In this document: in pieces, positions 23,823-32,583 of the stretch | How the letters are laid out: each line of letters opens with the position of its first letter | How positions within the stretch are numbered: position 1 is the first letter of the stretch | Assembly: GCF_000518645.1 (NCBI RefSeq) | Contig: NZ_JADZ01000014.1 | Coordinates: 62,001 to 126,000, forward strand | Origin: Curvibacter gracilis ATCC BAA-807 | Lineage (GTDB): Bacteria > Pseudomonadota > Gammaproteobacteria > Burkholderiales > Burkholderiaceae_C | Length of the DNA: 64,000 nucleotides | Direction of reading: 5' to 3' | Notes under the pieces: model-generated | The model's input: the letters and a program-made list of their open reading frames with translations, nothing else | Database searches by the model: none | Told to the model about the DNA's origin: nothing | Made by a program: the position numbers and the translations under genes

Positions 23823-25652
23823 ATGGGAACGTTCATCGCATCGTGGGCGGTGTCGATCGGTGTCTGTGCCGGCCGGCGCTGGCGGGGCTGGCTGTTGGGG
23901 CTGGGCCTGCTGCTGGCCTTGCCCTTGAAGGCTCAGACGCCGCAGCCGGCCCCGCCCGTGCCCTGGAACGGCCTGACCCCGCCGGCCTGGCATCTGGCCG
24001 ATGGGGGGGGCGCTCAGACACCGGCCCGCGTGATGGGCCGTTTCGCCGCTGGCGAAGGGGCCGTGGCCCAGCCGGGTGAACGCGCCCCGCTGCGCCCGGC
24101 AGGCGTGCACTGGCTGGCCATCGATCTGCCCCCGGTCCAGGCGCCGCGTGAGGTGGTGCTGGAGGTCCCGATGGCCGACGTGCAGCGCCTGGTCTTCCAT
24201 GCCCCCCTGTCCGATGAGCGCTGGTCCACCGCCGAAGCCGGCGCCTTGCTGCCGGTGGCCCATTGGCCTCTGGCCCATCTGTCTCCCGCGTTTGCCTGGA
24301 CGGTGCAACCCGGACAGAACCGTGTCTACCTGAGCATCGAAGGCCGCAGGCCGGTCGAACTGGCCTGGCGCCTGTGGGATCGCTCGGCCTTTGAACGCCA
24401 TGCCCAGACCCTGCACATGCTGTGGGGCGCCACCCTGGGCGGACTGGGCTTGCTGGTGGTGTTGTCGTTGGTGCAGGCCCTGCAATACAGAAACAGCCTG
24501 CCTTTGTTTTTTGCGGGCACCTGCCTGGCACTGGCGGTGACTGCTGCCGCCCAGGGGGGCTTGGGCGCCGAATACCTGTGGCCTGACCGAGGCGGCTGGA
24601 GCGAGCGCATGTTCGAAGCCTGGCAGTCGCTGGCGCAAGGCTTTGGCCTGCTGTTCATCAGTCGGCTGGTGCGCAGCGCGCTGGCCCCGCGCTGGCGCAG
24701 TGCCAGCCTGGTGTTGGGGTTGCTGGGCCTGGTGCTGGGCGTGGTGGCCCTGTCGGGCCTGGCGCTCGGTTCGGTGGCGGCCGGCTATGGGGCCCTGGTC
24801 TGGCTCGCCGGCTGCGGCGTGGCATGGCGTGCTGTTCTGCGTGAGCGCTGCCTGGGGGCCATGCTGGCGGGGGGGTGGCTGTTGCTGGGCCCCTGGCAGT
24901 GGGTCAGCGTGTTGCGCGCCACGGTCTGGACCTTGCCTTGGGAATCGGTCTTGCTGCGCTGGGCACCGACGGGCCTGGCCCTGTCGCTGTGCCTGCTGGG
25001 GTTGGCGCTGGCCTGGCGTTGCCGCCTGCAGCGCGACCAGGGGGTGCAACGCCAGGCGCTCAAGCGCATCGACTCCCTGACCGGCCTGTCGAGCGAGCAT
25101 GTGGTGCTGGAGCGCCTGGATCACCTGATCCTGCGCCAGCATCGCCAGCACCGGCTGGGGTCGGTCATGCGCATCCGCATCGGCAACCTGCAGGCGATCT
25201 TCCGTGAGGCCGGTGTGCCGGCGCTCGATGCCGCCACCTTGCAGGCCAGCCAGTGCATCTCCCAGGTGGTGCGGCGCAGCGGCGACACCCTGGCGCGCCT
25301 GGGCAACGGCGATTTCGTGCTGCTGATGGAGGGCGATTTCAAGCCCCAGGGGGTGCTGGATCTGGCCCAGACCATCATTGCGCGCGGCCTGGCGCATCCG
25401 GGTCGCCTGCCCGGCGGGGCCACCTTGCGGCTGCAGGTGGCCTGCACGGCGGGGCTTTTTCCGGGCTGTGATGCCCAGGCGCTGTTGCAACGCCTGGGGG
25501 GCCTGCTCGACGCGATGAACGCCACCGCCAGCGGGCGCGCCCTGCAACTGCTGCAGCCGGGGCAGGACCCGGCGGCCGATGCGGGGCGGTCTGCCACGGG
25601 CCCCGCACCTTTGAGCTGGAGCGACCAGCTCACCACCTCGCCACGGGCCTAG
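23823..25652 (+). CDS. 7TMR-DISM receptor with degenerate GGDEF domain
   Basis: A 609-residue membrane signalling protein. A signal sequence is followed by an extracytoplasmic beta-rich domain (7TMR-DISMED2-like, about 35-190), seven hydrophobic helices (about 195-400) and a C-terminal region with a GGDEF fold (about 420-575; RIDSLTGLSSEHVVLERL at its start). The catalytic GGDEF loop is replaced by GNGDF at residues 494-498 (RLGNGDFVLLMEG), and no RxxD inhibitory site is evident. It probably does not make cyclic di-GMP and may bind a nucleotide or partner instead. Start ATG 23823 directly precedes the signal sequence; a longer in-frame start would extend into the divergent SulP gene. No linked partner suggests the signal. 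Confidence 0.82.
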   Translation: MGTFIASWAVSIGVCAGRRWRGWLLGLGLLLALPLKAQTPQPAPPVPWNGLTPPAWHLADGGGAQTPARVMGRFAAGEGAVAQPGERAPLRPAGVHWLAIDLPPVQAPREVVLEVPMADVQRLVFHAPLSDERWSTAEAGALLPVAHWPLAHLSPAFAWTVQPGQNRVYLSIEGRRPVELAWRLWDRSAFERHAQTLHMLWGATLGGLGLLVVLSLVQALQYRNSLPLFFAGTCLALAVTAAAQGGLGAEYLWPDRGGWSERMFEAWQSLAQGFGLLFISRLVRSALAPRWRSASLVLGLLGLVLGVVALSGLALGSVAAGYGALVWLAGCGVAWRAVLRERCLGAMLAGGWLLLGPWQWVSVLRATVWTLPWESVLLRWAPTGLALSLCLLGLALAWRCRLQRDQGVQRQALKRIDSLTGLSSEHVVLERLDHLILRQHRQHRLGSVMRIRIGNLQAIFREAGVPALDAATLQASQCISQVVRRSGDTLARLGNGDFVLLMEGDFKPQGVLDLAQTIIARGLAHPGRLPGGATLRLQVACTAGLFPGCDAQALLQRLGGLLDAMNATASGRALQLLQPGQDPAADAGRSATGPAPLSWSDQLTTSPRA

Positions 25653-25672
25653 CAGACCCGTCTTGCGAGGGC

Positions 25673-27742
25673 TCAGCGCACCCGCATGCCGGGCGTGGCG
25701 CCGGGCCAGGGGTTGAGCACGTAGATGCCGGGCTGGGCCTTCTCGTCGCCATGGCTGGCGGCCAGCACCATGCCTTCGCTGATACCGAACTTCATCTTGC
25801 GCGGCGCCAGATTGGCCACCATCACCGTGTGCTTGCCGATCAGGTCTTCGGGCTTGTAGGCGCTGGCGATGCCGCTGAAGACATTGCGGTGCTTGCCTTC
25901 GCCCACATCGAGCGTCAGCCGCAGCAGCTTGGTCGAGCCTTCCACCGGCTCGCAGTTGACGATCAGCGCGATGCGCAGGTCGATCTTGGCGAAATCATCG
26001 ATGCCGATGGTGGGCGCCAGTTCCTCGCCGCCGGGCACGGTGGCTTCGGGCTCGGGGGCGGCGGGGGGCTCGAACAGGGCGTCGAGTTGCTTCACATCGA
26101 CGCGCTGCATCAGGTGCTTGTACTCCTGGATGCGGTGGCCGGCGCCAAGCAAGGTGCGGGCGCTGTCGAAGGTGAAGGGGCCCACCTGCAAAAAGGCCTC
26201 GACCTGGGTGGCCAGTGCCGGCAGCACGGGCTTGAGCAGGATGCTCAGCAGGCGGAAGGCCTCGATGCAGGCGCTGCACACGTCCTGCAGGCGGGCCTCC
26301 ATGCCTTCTTGCTTGGCCAGTTCCCAGGGCTTGTTCTGGTCCACGTACTCGTTGACGCGGTCGGCCAGCAGCATGATCTCGCGCAGGGCCTTGCCGTAGT
26401 CGCGTTCTGCCAGCAGTTCGGCCACGCCCGGGGCGGCGTCCTGCAGGTGGCTCAGCAGGGCGTCACCGTCGGCCGACACGGCCGCCAGCTGGCCGCCAAA
26501 GCGCTTGTGGATGAAGCCGGCCGCGCGCGAGGCGATGTTGACGAACTTGCCGATCAGGTCGGAGTTGACCCGGGCCATGAAGTCGTCCGGGTTGAAGTCG
26601 ATGTCTTCGTTGCGCGCGCTGAGCTTGGCCGCCAGGTAGTAGCGCAGCCACTCGGGGTTCATGCCCAGGCTCAGGTACTTGAGCGGGTCCAGGCCGGTGC
26701 CGCGGCTCTTGCTCATCTTCTCGCCGTTGTTCACGGTGAGGAAGCCGTGCACAAACACCGAGTCCGGCGTCTTGCGACCGCTGAACTTCAGCATCGCGGG
26801 CCAGAACAGGGTGTGGAAGGTGACGATGTCCTTGCCGATGAAGTGGAACTGCTCCAGCGCCGGGTCGGCCATGTAGGCGGCGTAGTCTTCACCGCGCTTG
26901 TCGAGCAGGTTCTTCAGCGAGGCCAGGTAGCCCACCGGGGCGTCCAGCCACACATAGAAGTACTTGCCGGGCGCGCCGGGGATCTCGATGCCGAAGTAGG
27001 GCGCATCGCGGCTGATGTCCCAGTCGCCCAGGCCTTCGCTGGTGGTGCCGTCGGGGTTGGTTCGCACGGTGAACCACTCCTTGACCTTGTTGGCCACCTC
27101 GGGCTGCAGCCGGCCGTCCTGGGTCCACTCTTCGAGAAAGGCCACGCAGCGCGGGTCGGACAGCTGGAAGAAGAAATGCTCCGAGCTTTTGAGCACCGGC
27201 TTGGCGCCCGACAGGGCCGAGAAGGGCTCGATCAGGTCGGTCGGGGCGTACACCGCGCCGCACACCTCGCAGTTGTCGCCGTACTGGTCCTTGGCGTGGC
27301 ACTTGGGGCACTCGCCCTTGATGAAGCGGTCCGGCAGGAACATGTTCTTCTCGGGGTCGAAGAACTGCTCGATCACGCGGGTCTCGATCAGGCCGGCGGC
27401 CTTCAGATCGAGGTAGATCTGCTGCGCCAGTTGGTGGTTTTCGGGGGCATCGGTGCTGTGCCAGTTGTCGAAGGCGATGTGAAAGCCATCGAGGTAGGGC
27501 TTGCGGCCGGCGGCGATGTCGGCCACGAACTGCTGCGGCGTCTTGCCGGCTTTTTCGGCGGCGATCATGATCGGCGCGCCATGGGTGTCGTCGGCGCCCA
27601 CAAAGTTGACCTGGTGGCCCAGCATGCGCTGCACCCGGACCCAGATGTCGGCCTGGATGTATTCCATGATGTGGCCGATGTGGAAATTGCCGTTGGCGTA
27701 CGGCAGGGCGGTGGTGACGAATAGCTTGCGTTGGGCAGACAT
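25673..27742 (-). CDS. metG: Methionyl-tRNA synthetase
   Basis: A 689-residue class I aminoacyl-tRNA synthetase charging tRNA-Met, required for initiation and elongation. The HIGH motif is at residues 21-24 ([11 protein letters not shown]), the zinc knuckle has four cysteines in [18 protein letters not shown], and the KMSKS loop is in [10 protein letters not shown]. The C-terminal about 100 residues ([27 protein letters not shown]) form the EMAP/Trbp111-like tRNA-binding and dimerisation domain. Length is normal for the long MetG form. It is divergent from apbC with 160 bp between, an arrangement common in betaproteobacteria. Confidence 0.98.
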   Translation of the reverse strand: MSAQRKLFVTTALPYANGNFHIGHIMEYIQADIWVRVQRMLGHQVNFVGADDTHGAPIMIAAEKAGKTPQQFVADIAAGRKPYLDGFHIAFDNWHSTDAPENHQLAQQIYLDLKAAGLIETRVIEQFFDPEKNMFLPDRFIKGECPKCHAKDQYGDNCEVCGAVYAPTDLIEPFSALSGAKPVLKSSEHFFFQLSDPRCVAFLEEWTQDGRLQPEVANKVKEWFTVRTNPDGTTSEGLGDWDISRDAPYFGIEIPGAPGKYFYVWLDAPVGYLASLKNLLDKRGEDYAAYMADPALEQFHFIGKDIVTFHTLFWPAMLKFSGRKTPDSVFVHGFLTVNNGEKMSKSRGTGLDPLKYLSLGMNPEWLRYYLAAKLSARNEDIDFNPDDFMARVNSDLIGKFVNIASRAAGFIHKRFGGQLAAVSADGDALLSHLQDAAPGVAELLAERDYGKALREIMLLADRVNEYVDQNKPWELAKQEGMEARLQDVCSACIEAFRLLSILLKPVLPALATQVEAFLQVGPFTFDSARTLLGAGHRIQEYKHLMQRVDVKQLDALFEPPAAPEPEATVPGGEELAPTIGIDDFAKIDLRIALIVNCEPVEGSTKLLRLTLDVGEGKHRNVFSGIASAYKPEDLIGKHTVMVANLAPRKMKFGISEGMVLAASHGDEKAQPGIYVLNPWPGATPGMRVR

Positions 27743-27902
27743 GGTGTTCTTCGGTTTCGGGCGAATCCTTGATTTTAGAAGCGGATGGCGTCTCAGGGCG
27801 GATCGGCTTGTCTGCGTCAGGGAAGCCCTGGCAACCGCAGGGCTGCAGCGATGCTGGCTAAACTAGCCGGTTTCGCATTCCGACCCTTAAAAAGAGCCCC
27901 TC

Positions 27903-28991
27903 ATGCCCACGACCGAAGCCCTTCTGCAGGCCCTGCAAACCGTTGTCGACCCCCACACCGGCCAGGATTTCGTCTCCACCAAGGCCTTGAAGAACCTCAA
28001 GGTCGAGGGCGGCAAGGTGTCCTTCGACATCGAGCTGGGCTACCCGGCGCGCACCTTCATCCCCACCCTGACTGCCTCGCTGGACGCGGCCGCCCGCAGC
28101 GTGGCGGGCGTCACCGAGGTGCAGGCCAACGTGCGCAGCAAGGTGGTGGCCCACGCGGTGCAGCGCGGCGTGCCGCTGCTGCCCGAGGTGCGCAACATCA
28201 TCGCCGTGGCCTCGGGCAAGGGCGGGGTGGGCAAGAGCACCACGGCGGCCAACCTGGCGCTGGCGCTGGCCGCCGAAGGCGCCCGCGTGGGCCTGCTGGA
28301 CGCCGACATCTACGGTCCCAGCCAGCCCATGATGATGGGCATCGAGGGTCGCCCGGCCAGCACCGATGGCAAGACCATGGAGCCCATGCTCAAGCACGGT
28401 GTGCAGGTGATGTCGATCGGTTTCCTGGTGGCGCAGGACGAAGCCATGATCTGGCGCGGCCCCATGGCCACCCAGGCGCTGGAGCAGCTGCTGCGCCAGA
28501 CCAACTGGAAAGACCTGGACTACCTGATCGTCGACATGCCCCCGGGCACGGGCGACATCCAGCTCACCCTGTCGCAGCGCGTGCCCATGACCGGCGCCGT
28601 GGTGGTGACCACGCCGCAGGACATCGCCCTGCTCGACGCCCGCAAGGGCATCAAGATGTTCGAGAAGGTGGGCGTGCCCATCCTGGGCATCGTCGAGAAC
28701 ATGGCCGTGCACGTGTGCAGCAACTGCGGTCATGTGGAGCACATCTTCGGCGCCGATGGCGGCCAGCGCATGGCCGCCGACTACAAGATGGACTACCTGG
28801 GCGGGCTGCCGCTGGACATCAACATCCGCCTGCAGGCCGACAGTGGCAACCCCACCGTGGTGGCCGCCCCCGACAGCGAGGTGGCCGGCCTGTACAAGAC
28901 CGTGGCCCGCAAGGTGGCGCTGAAAGTGGCCCAGCAGGCCAAGGATTTCTCGTCCAAGTTCCCGACCATCACCGTCAGCCAGGGCACCTGA
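27903..28991 (+). CDS. apbC: Iron-sulfur cluster carrier ATPase ApbC/Mrp
   Basis: A 362-residue P-loop NTPase that binds and delivers 4Fe-4S clusters to apoproteins. An N-terminal MIP18/DUF59 domain (about 1-95) precedes the deviant Walker A GKGGVGKST starting near residue 105, DADIYGPSQPMM, VDMPPGTGD and the CxxC cluster site in HVCSNCGHVEHIFG. It is cytoplasmic and dimeric in the family. Divergent from metG. The LysR gene follows after 24 bp, but is likely a separate function (formate locus). The Mo/Fe-S-rich formate dehydrogenase downstream would be a natural client, which is inference. Confidence 0.96.
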   Translation: MPTTEALLQALQTVVDPHTGQDFVSTKALKNLKVEGGKVSFDIELGYPARTFIPTLTASLDAAARSVAGVTEVQANVRSKVVAHAVQRGVPLLPEVRNIIAVASGKGGVGKSTTAANLALALAAEGARVGLLDADIYGPSQPMMMGIEGRPASTDGKTMEPMLKHGVQVMSIGFLVAQDEAMIWRGPMATQALEQLLRQTNWKDLDYLIVDMPPGTGDIQLTLSQRVPMTGAVVVTTPQDIALLDARKGIKMFEKVGVPILGIVENMAVHVCSNCGHVEHIFGADGGQRMAADYKMDYLGGLPLDINIRLQADSGNPTVVAAPDSEVAGLYKTVARKVALKVAQQAKDFSSKFPTITVSQGT

Positions 28992-29015
28992 GCCCCGCCG
29001 TCAGCCGCCCGCGCC

Positions 29016-29966
29016 ATGAACATCCTGGCCTCGCTGCGCTACCTGGTGTCGCTGAGCGAGCACCAGCACTTCGGCCGGGCTGCCCAGGCCTGCCACATCA
29101 CCCAGCCCGCGCTGTCGAATGCGCTGCGCGCACTCGAGGCCGAGTTCGGCGTGGTCATCGTCAAGCGGGCGCGCCAGTACGCGGGCTTCACCCCCGAGGG
29201 CGAGCGCGTGCTGGTGACGGCGCAGCGCATGCTGCGCGAGCACGAACTGCTGCAGCAGGACCTGGCCAGCGAGGCTGACCAGCCGCGCGGGCGCCTGCGC
29301 ATCGGCGCCGTGCCCACGGCCATTCCCATCGTGGCGCGCTTTGCGGCCTGGCTGCAGGCGCGCCACCCGGGCATCCGCCCGGCCGTGCTGTCGCTGTCCT
29401 CGCCCGAGATCGAAAACGGCCTGGATGCCCTGACCCTGGACCTGGGCCTGGGCTACACCGACCGCCTGGGCCAGCAGTCGGGGGTGCGGGTGCTGCCGCA
29501 GTACAGCGAGCAGTATTTTCTGGTGCGCCGGGACCGCCAGCCCGCCGTGGCGGGCAGTGTGGGCATGCGCCGTGGCGAGCCCATGCGCTGGGTCGAGGCT
29601 GCGGCCCAGCCCCTGTGCCTGCTCACGCCCGAGATGCACAACCGCAGCATCGTGGACAGCGCCTTTGCGCTGGCCGGCGCCGAGGTCACGCCCGTGATCG
29701 AGACCAACTCCATCCTCACCCTGTCGCTCAGCGTGGTGGCGGGCGAGGTCTGCAGCGTGCTGCCCGGGGCCCTGGTCGGCGCTGCCCTGGGCTATGCCGA
29801 GCTGGAGGCCCACCCCTTGGTCAGCCCCGAGGTGCGCACCCCCATCGGCTTCATGCTGACCCAGGCCGAACGCCCTTCGCGCGCCCTGGCCGCCGCCCTG
29901 GCGCTGGCCCAGGACCCGGCCTGGCTGGCCCATGCCGCGGCGCACAGCGGGGCGCTGGGGACTTGA
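29016..29966 (+). CDS. LysR-family regulator, probably of the formate dehydrogenase operon (FdsR-like)
   Basis: A 316-residue LTTR. The N-terminal winged HTH spans about residues 1-60 (FGRAAQACHITQPALSNALRALEAEFG), followed by a two-lobed periplasmic-binding-protein-like effector domain from about residue 90. In Cupriavidus necator the fds operon is preceded by a LysR gene, fdsR, whose product responds to formate. The position here, upstream and in the same direction as an OFA transporter plus fdsGBA, fits an orthologous role. A perfect palindrome at 30216-30240 in the downstream gap is a good candidate operator. It starts 24 bp after apbC. Confidence 0.88.
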   Translation: MNILASLRYLVSLSEHQHFGRAAQACHITQPALSNALRALEAEFGVVIVKRARQYAGFTPEGERVLVTAQRMLREHELLQQDLASEADQPRGRLRIGAVPTAIPIVARFAAWLQARHPGIRPAVLSLSSPEIENGLDALTLDLGLGYTDRLGQQSGVRVLPQYSEQYFLVRRDRQPAVAGSVGMRRGEPMRWVEAAAQPLCLLTPEMHNRSIVDSAFALAGAEVTPVIETNSILTLSLSVVAGEVCSVLPGALVGAALGYAELEAHPLVSPEVRTPIGFMLTQAERPSRALAAALALAQDPAWLAHAAAHSGALGT

Positions 29967-30001
29967 GGGGGCGCTTGGCTTGGTGGGGCAAGCGCCAAAT
30001 C

Positions 30002-30161
30002 AACCGCCAACCTAACCGCCAAATCGAGCCGCTGTTTTGTCGTGAGGTTTTTCTCAAGTCTTTGATTTGATGTTGTTTTTTTGAGTGCGGCAGTGCATTG
30101 GCACAACCGCCAAAGCAAGCGCCAAAGCAAGCGGCATCAGCAGCGCGCATTCAACCGCCAA
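30002..30161. repeat. Four dispersed copies of AACCGCCAA
   Basis: The 414-bp gene-free region 29967-30380 contains AACCGCCAA at 30002, 30014, 30105 and 30153, plus two related AAGCGCCAAA copies near 29990 and 30118. All are in the same orientation. The stretch is more AT-rich than its surroundings. No coding potential was seen. The copies could be regulator half-sites or debris of tandem duplication; spacing is irregular (12, 91, 48 bp). Confidence 0.65.
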
Positions 30162-30215
30162 CAACCCCCATGGCGAATCAGAACGGGCCGTGCGATGGCC
30201 CTAGACTCCAGCCCT

Positions 30216-30240
30216 CCTTGATTCAATCTTTGAATCAAGG
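30216..30240. promoter_or_regulatory. Perfect 25-bp inverted repeat, candidate LysR operator
   Basis: Arms CCTTGATTCAA and TTGAATCAAGG (11 bp each, perfect) flank TCT. It lies 140 bp upstream of the OFA transporter start. The core ATTCAA-N3-TTGAAT has the T-N11-A geometry of LysR-type sites, and another GATTCAA half-site follows at 30250. A hairpin without a U-run is unlikely to be a terminator. Assigned by position to the LysR protein encoded just upstream. Confidence 0.65.
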
Positions 30241-30380
30241 CATGTCCCGATTCAATTTGACCGCACCGCCCCCCAGCCCAGACACTGCGGCCCGGCACAA
30301 CGCCAGGCCACGACCTGAGCGGCGCCGGGGCGGAAAACACACATCCCTTTCCTCCTCACCACAACAATGGAGACAGACAC

Positions 30381-32012
30381 ATGGCAGGTTTTCTTGACAA
30401 GGAACGCATCATTGCCGGGCCCGGTTTCAACCGATGGCTGGTGCCGCCGGCGGCGCTCGCGATCCACCTCTGCATCGGCATGGCCTATGGCTTTTCGGTG
30501 TTCTGGCTCCCGCTGTCCAAGGCCTTGGGCATCAAGGAGAGCGTGAAGTGCGGCCCCGAGGTGGGCTTTTTTGCCGAGATGTTCACCACCAGTTGCGACT
30601 GGAAGATTTCGACCCTGGGCTGGATGTACACCCTGTTCTTTGTCTTTCTGGGCTGTTCGGCCGCGCTGTGGGGCGGCTGGCTGGAGCGCGCCGGCCCGCG
30701 CAAGGCGGGCGTGGTGTCGGCCCTGTGCTGGTGTGGCGGCATGCTGTTCTCGGCCCTGGGCATCCACCTGCACCAGTTCTGGATGATGCTGCTCGGCTCG
30801 GGCGTGATCGGGGGCATCGGGCTGGGCCTGGGCTACATCTCGCCCGTGTCCACGCTGATCAAGTGGTTCCCGGACCGGCGCGGCATGGCCACCGGCATGG
30901 CCATCATGGGGTTTGGCGGCGGCGCCATGATCGGCTCGCCGCTGGCGGCCGACCTGATGAAGGTGTTTGCCAGCCCCGAGAGCGTGGGCGTGATGCCCAC
31001 CTTCATCGTGATGGCGCTGATCTATTTCCTCTTCATGATGGCCGGTGCCCTGGGCTACCGCGTGCCCGCCACCGGCTGGCAGCCCGAGGGCTGGACGCCC
31101 CCGGCCATCCACGCCTCCAACACCATGATCACGCAGCGCCATGTGCACGTGAAGAACGCCTTCAAGATCCCGCAGTTCTGGCTGGTGTGGATGGTGCTGT
31201 GCATGAACGTGAGCGCCGGCATCGGCGTGATCGGCATGGCCTCGCCCATGCTGCAGGAGGTGTTTGGCGGTTCGCTGATCGGTGTGGCGGCCAAGTACGG
31301 TGAGCTCGACAAGACCCAGCTGGCCGCGATCGCCGGTGTGGCGGCCGGCTTCACCGCGCTGCTGAGCCTGTTCAACATCGGCGGCCGCTTCTTCTGGGCC
31401 AGCCTGTCCGACAAGCTCGGGCGCAAGATGACCTATGTGGTGTTCTTCGTGCTCGGCGGGGTGCTGTACTTCGGCGTGCCGGGCAGCGCCGCCGCCGGCA
31501 GCACCGTGCTGTTCGTGGGGGCCTTCTGCATCATCCTGAGCATGTACGGCGGCGGCTTTGCCACCGTGCCGGCCTACCTGGCCGACCTGTTCGGCACCCA
31601 GTTTGTCGGCGCCATCCATGGTCGCCTGCTGACGGCCTGGGCCACGGCCGGCATCCTGGGCCCGGTGGTGGTGAACTACATGCGCGAGTACCAGCTGGGC
31701 CTGGGCATTGCGCGCGAGCAGGTCTACAACCAGACCATGTACATCCTGGTCGGCATGCTGGTGATCGGCCTGATCTGCAACCTGCTGGTGCGCCCCGTGG
31801 CCGACAAATGGTTCATGAGCGACGCCGAGTTGGCCGAAGAGAAGCGCCTGGCCCACGAGAAGGCGGCCTCGGCCAACACCACCGGCACCAGCAACGGGCG
31901 CCCCGACAGCGTGAGCCCCGCCGTGGTGGCCCTGGCCTGGGCGGCCGTGGGCATTCCGCTGGCCTGGGGCGTGTACCGCACCCTGCTGAGCGTGCTCAAG
32001 CTGTTCGGCTGA
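30381..32012 (+). CDS. OFA-family MFS transporter (oxalate/formate antiporter-like)
   Basis: A 543-residue major facilitator of the oxalate:formate antiporter type. Helix 1 reads AIHLCIGMAYGFSVFWLPL. GGIGLGLGYISPVSTLIKWFPDRRGMATGMAIMGFGGGAMIGSPLA is the OFA signature region, and GGRFFWASLSDKLGRK is the second-half loop. A cytoplasmic linker and an extra hydrophobic segment (ALAWAAVGIPLAWGVYRTLL) follow the twelfth helix. GGAGA precedes the ATG. It stands first before fdsG, 37 bp apart, so it is probably cotranscribed and supplies formate or exchanges it for another carboxylate. Substrate inferred from context. Confidence 0.86.
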   Translation: MAGFLDKERIIAGPGFNRWLVPPAALAIHLCIGMAYGFSVFWLPLSKALGIKESVKCGPEVGFFAEMFTTSCDWKISTLGWMYTLFFVFLGCSAALWGGWLERAGPRKAGVVSALCWCGGMLFSALGIHLHQFWMMLLGSGVIGGIGLGLGYISPVSTLIKWFPDRRGMATGMAIMGFGGGAMIGSPLAADLMKVFASPESVGVMPTFIVMALIYFLFMMAGALGYRVPATGWQPEGWTPPAIHASNTMITQRHVHVKNAFKIPQFWLVWMVLCMNVSAGIGVIGMASPMLQEVFGGSLIGVAAKYGELDKTQLAAIAGVAAGFTALLSLFNIGGRFFWASLSDKLGRKMTYVVFFVLGGVLYFGVPGSAAAGSTVLFVGAFCIILSMYGGGFATVPAYLADLFGTQFVGAIHGRLLTAWATAGILGPVVVNYMREYQLGLGIAREQVYNQTMYILVGMLVIGLICNLLVRPVADKWFMSDAELAEEKRLAHEKAASANTTGTSNGRPDSVSPAVVALAWAAVGIPLAWGVYRTLLSVLKLFG

Positions 32013-32049
32013 CCCGCACGCCATCGACACAACACCACAAGAGGACCCC

Positions 32050-32580
32050 ATGAGCACCCCCCACGCCTCAGATCCCGCAGCCAGCCCGGACGCTGCGGCA
32101 CCGAAAGCCGCACTGCAGATCGTGCAGCAGGCGGTTGACGAACTGGCCCACCTGCCCGGCGCCCTGCTGCCCATCCTGCACGCGGTGCAAGACCGCCTGG
32201 GCTATGTGCCCGAGGCCGGCGTGCCCCTGGTGGCCCAGGCGCTCAACCTGTCGCGCGCCGAGGTGCATGGGGTGCTCAGCTACTACCACCACTTCCGCAG
32301 CAGCCCGCCCGGGCGCCATGTGGTGCAGGTGTGCCGGGCCGAGGCCTGCCAGTCGCGCGGTGCCGAGGCCTTGTGGGCCCATGCCTGCAGCCGCCTGGGC
32401 TGCGCCGACAGCGATCACGGTGCCACCAACGCCGACGCCAGCGTGACCCTGCTGCCCGTGTACTGCCTGGGCCTGTGCGCCTCGTCCCCCGCCATCGCGG
32501 TGGACGATCGGGTGCATGCCCGGGTCAGCCTGCCGCGTTTCGACCAGCTGGTGGCGCCCTTGCAAACCCAGGAGGCCTGA
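32050..32580 (+). CDS. fdsG: NAD-dependent formate dehydrogenase gamma subunit
   Basis: A 176-residue NuoE/24-kDa-like subunit carrying one 2Fe-2S cluster in a thioredoxin-like fold. The four cluster cysteines are in QVCRAEACQSRG and PVYCLGLCASSPA. An N-terminal helical part (HLPGALLPILHAVQDRLGYVPE) matches NuoE. GAGG precedes the ATG. It is the first gene of fdsGBA-fdhD-fdsD. In the complex it sits next to FdsB at the NAD-reducing end, in the cytoplasm. Confidence 0.95.
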   Translation: MSTPHASDPAASPDAAAPKAALQIVQQAVDELAHLPGALLPILHAVQDRLGYVPEAGVPLVAQALNLSRAEVHGVLSYYHHFRSSPPGRHVVQVCRAEACQSRGAEALWAHACSRLGCADSDHGATNADASVTLLPVYCLGLCASSPAIAVDDRVHARVSLPRFDQLVAPLQTQEA

Positions 32581-32583
32581 GCC

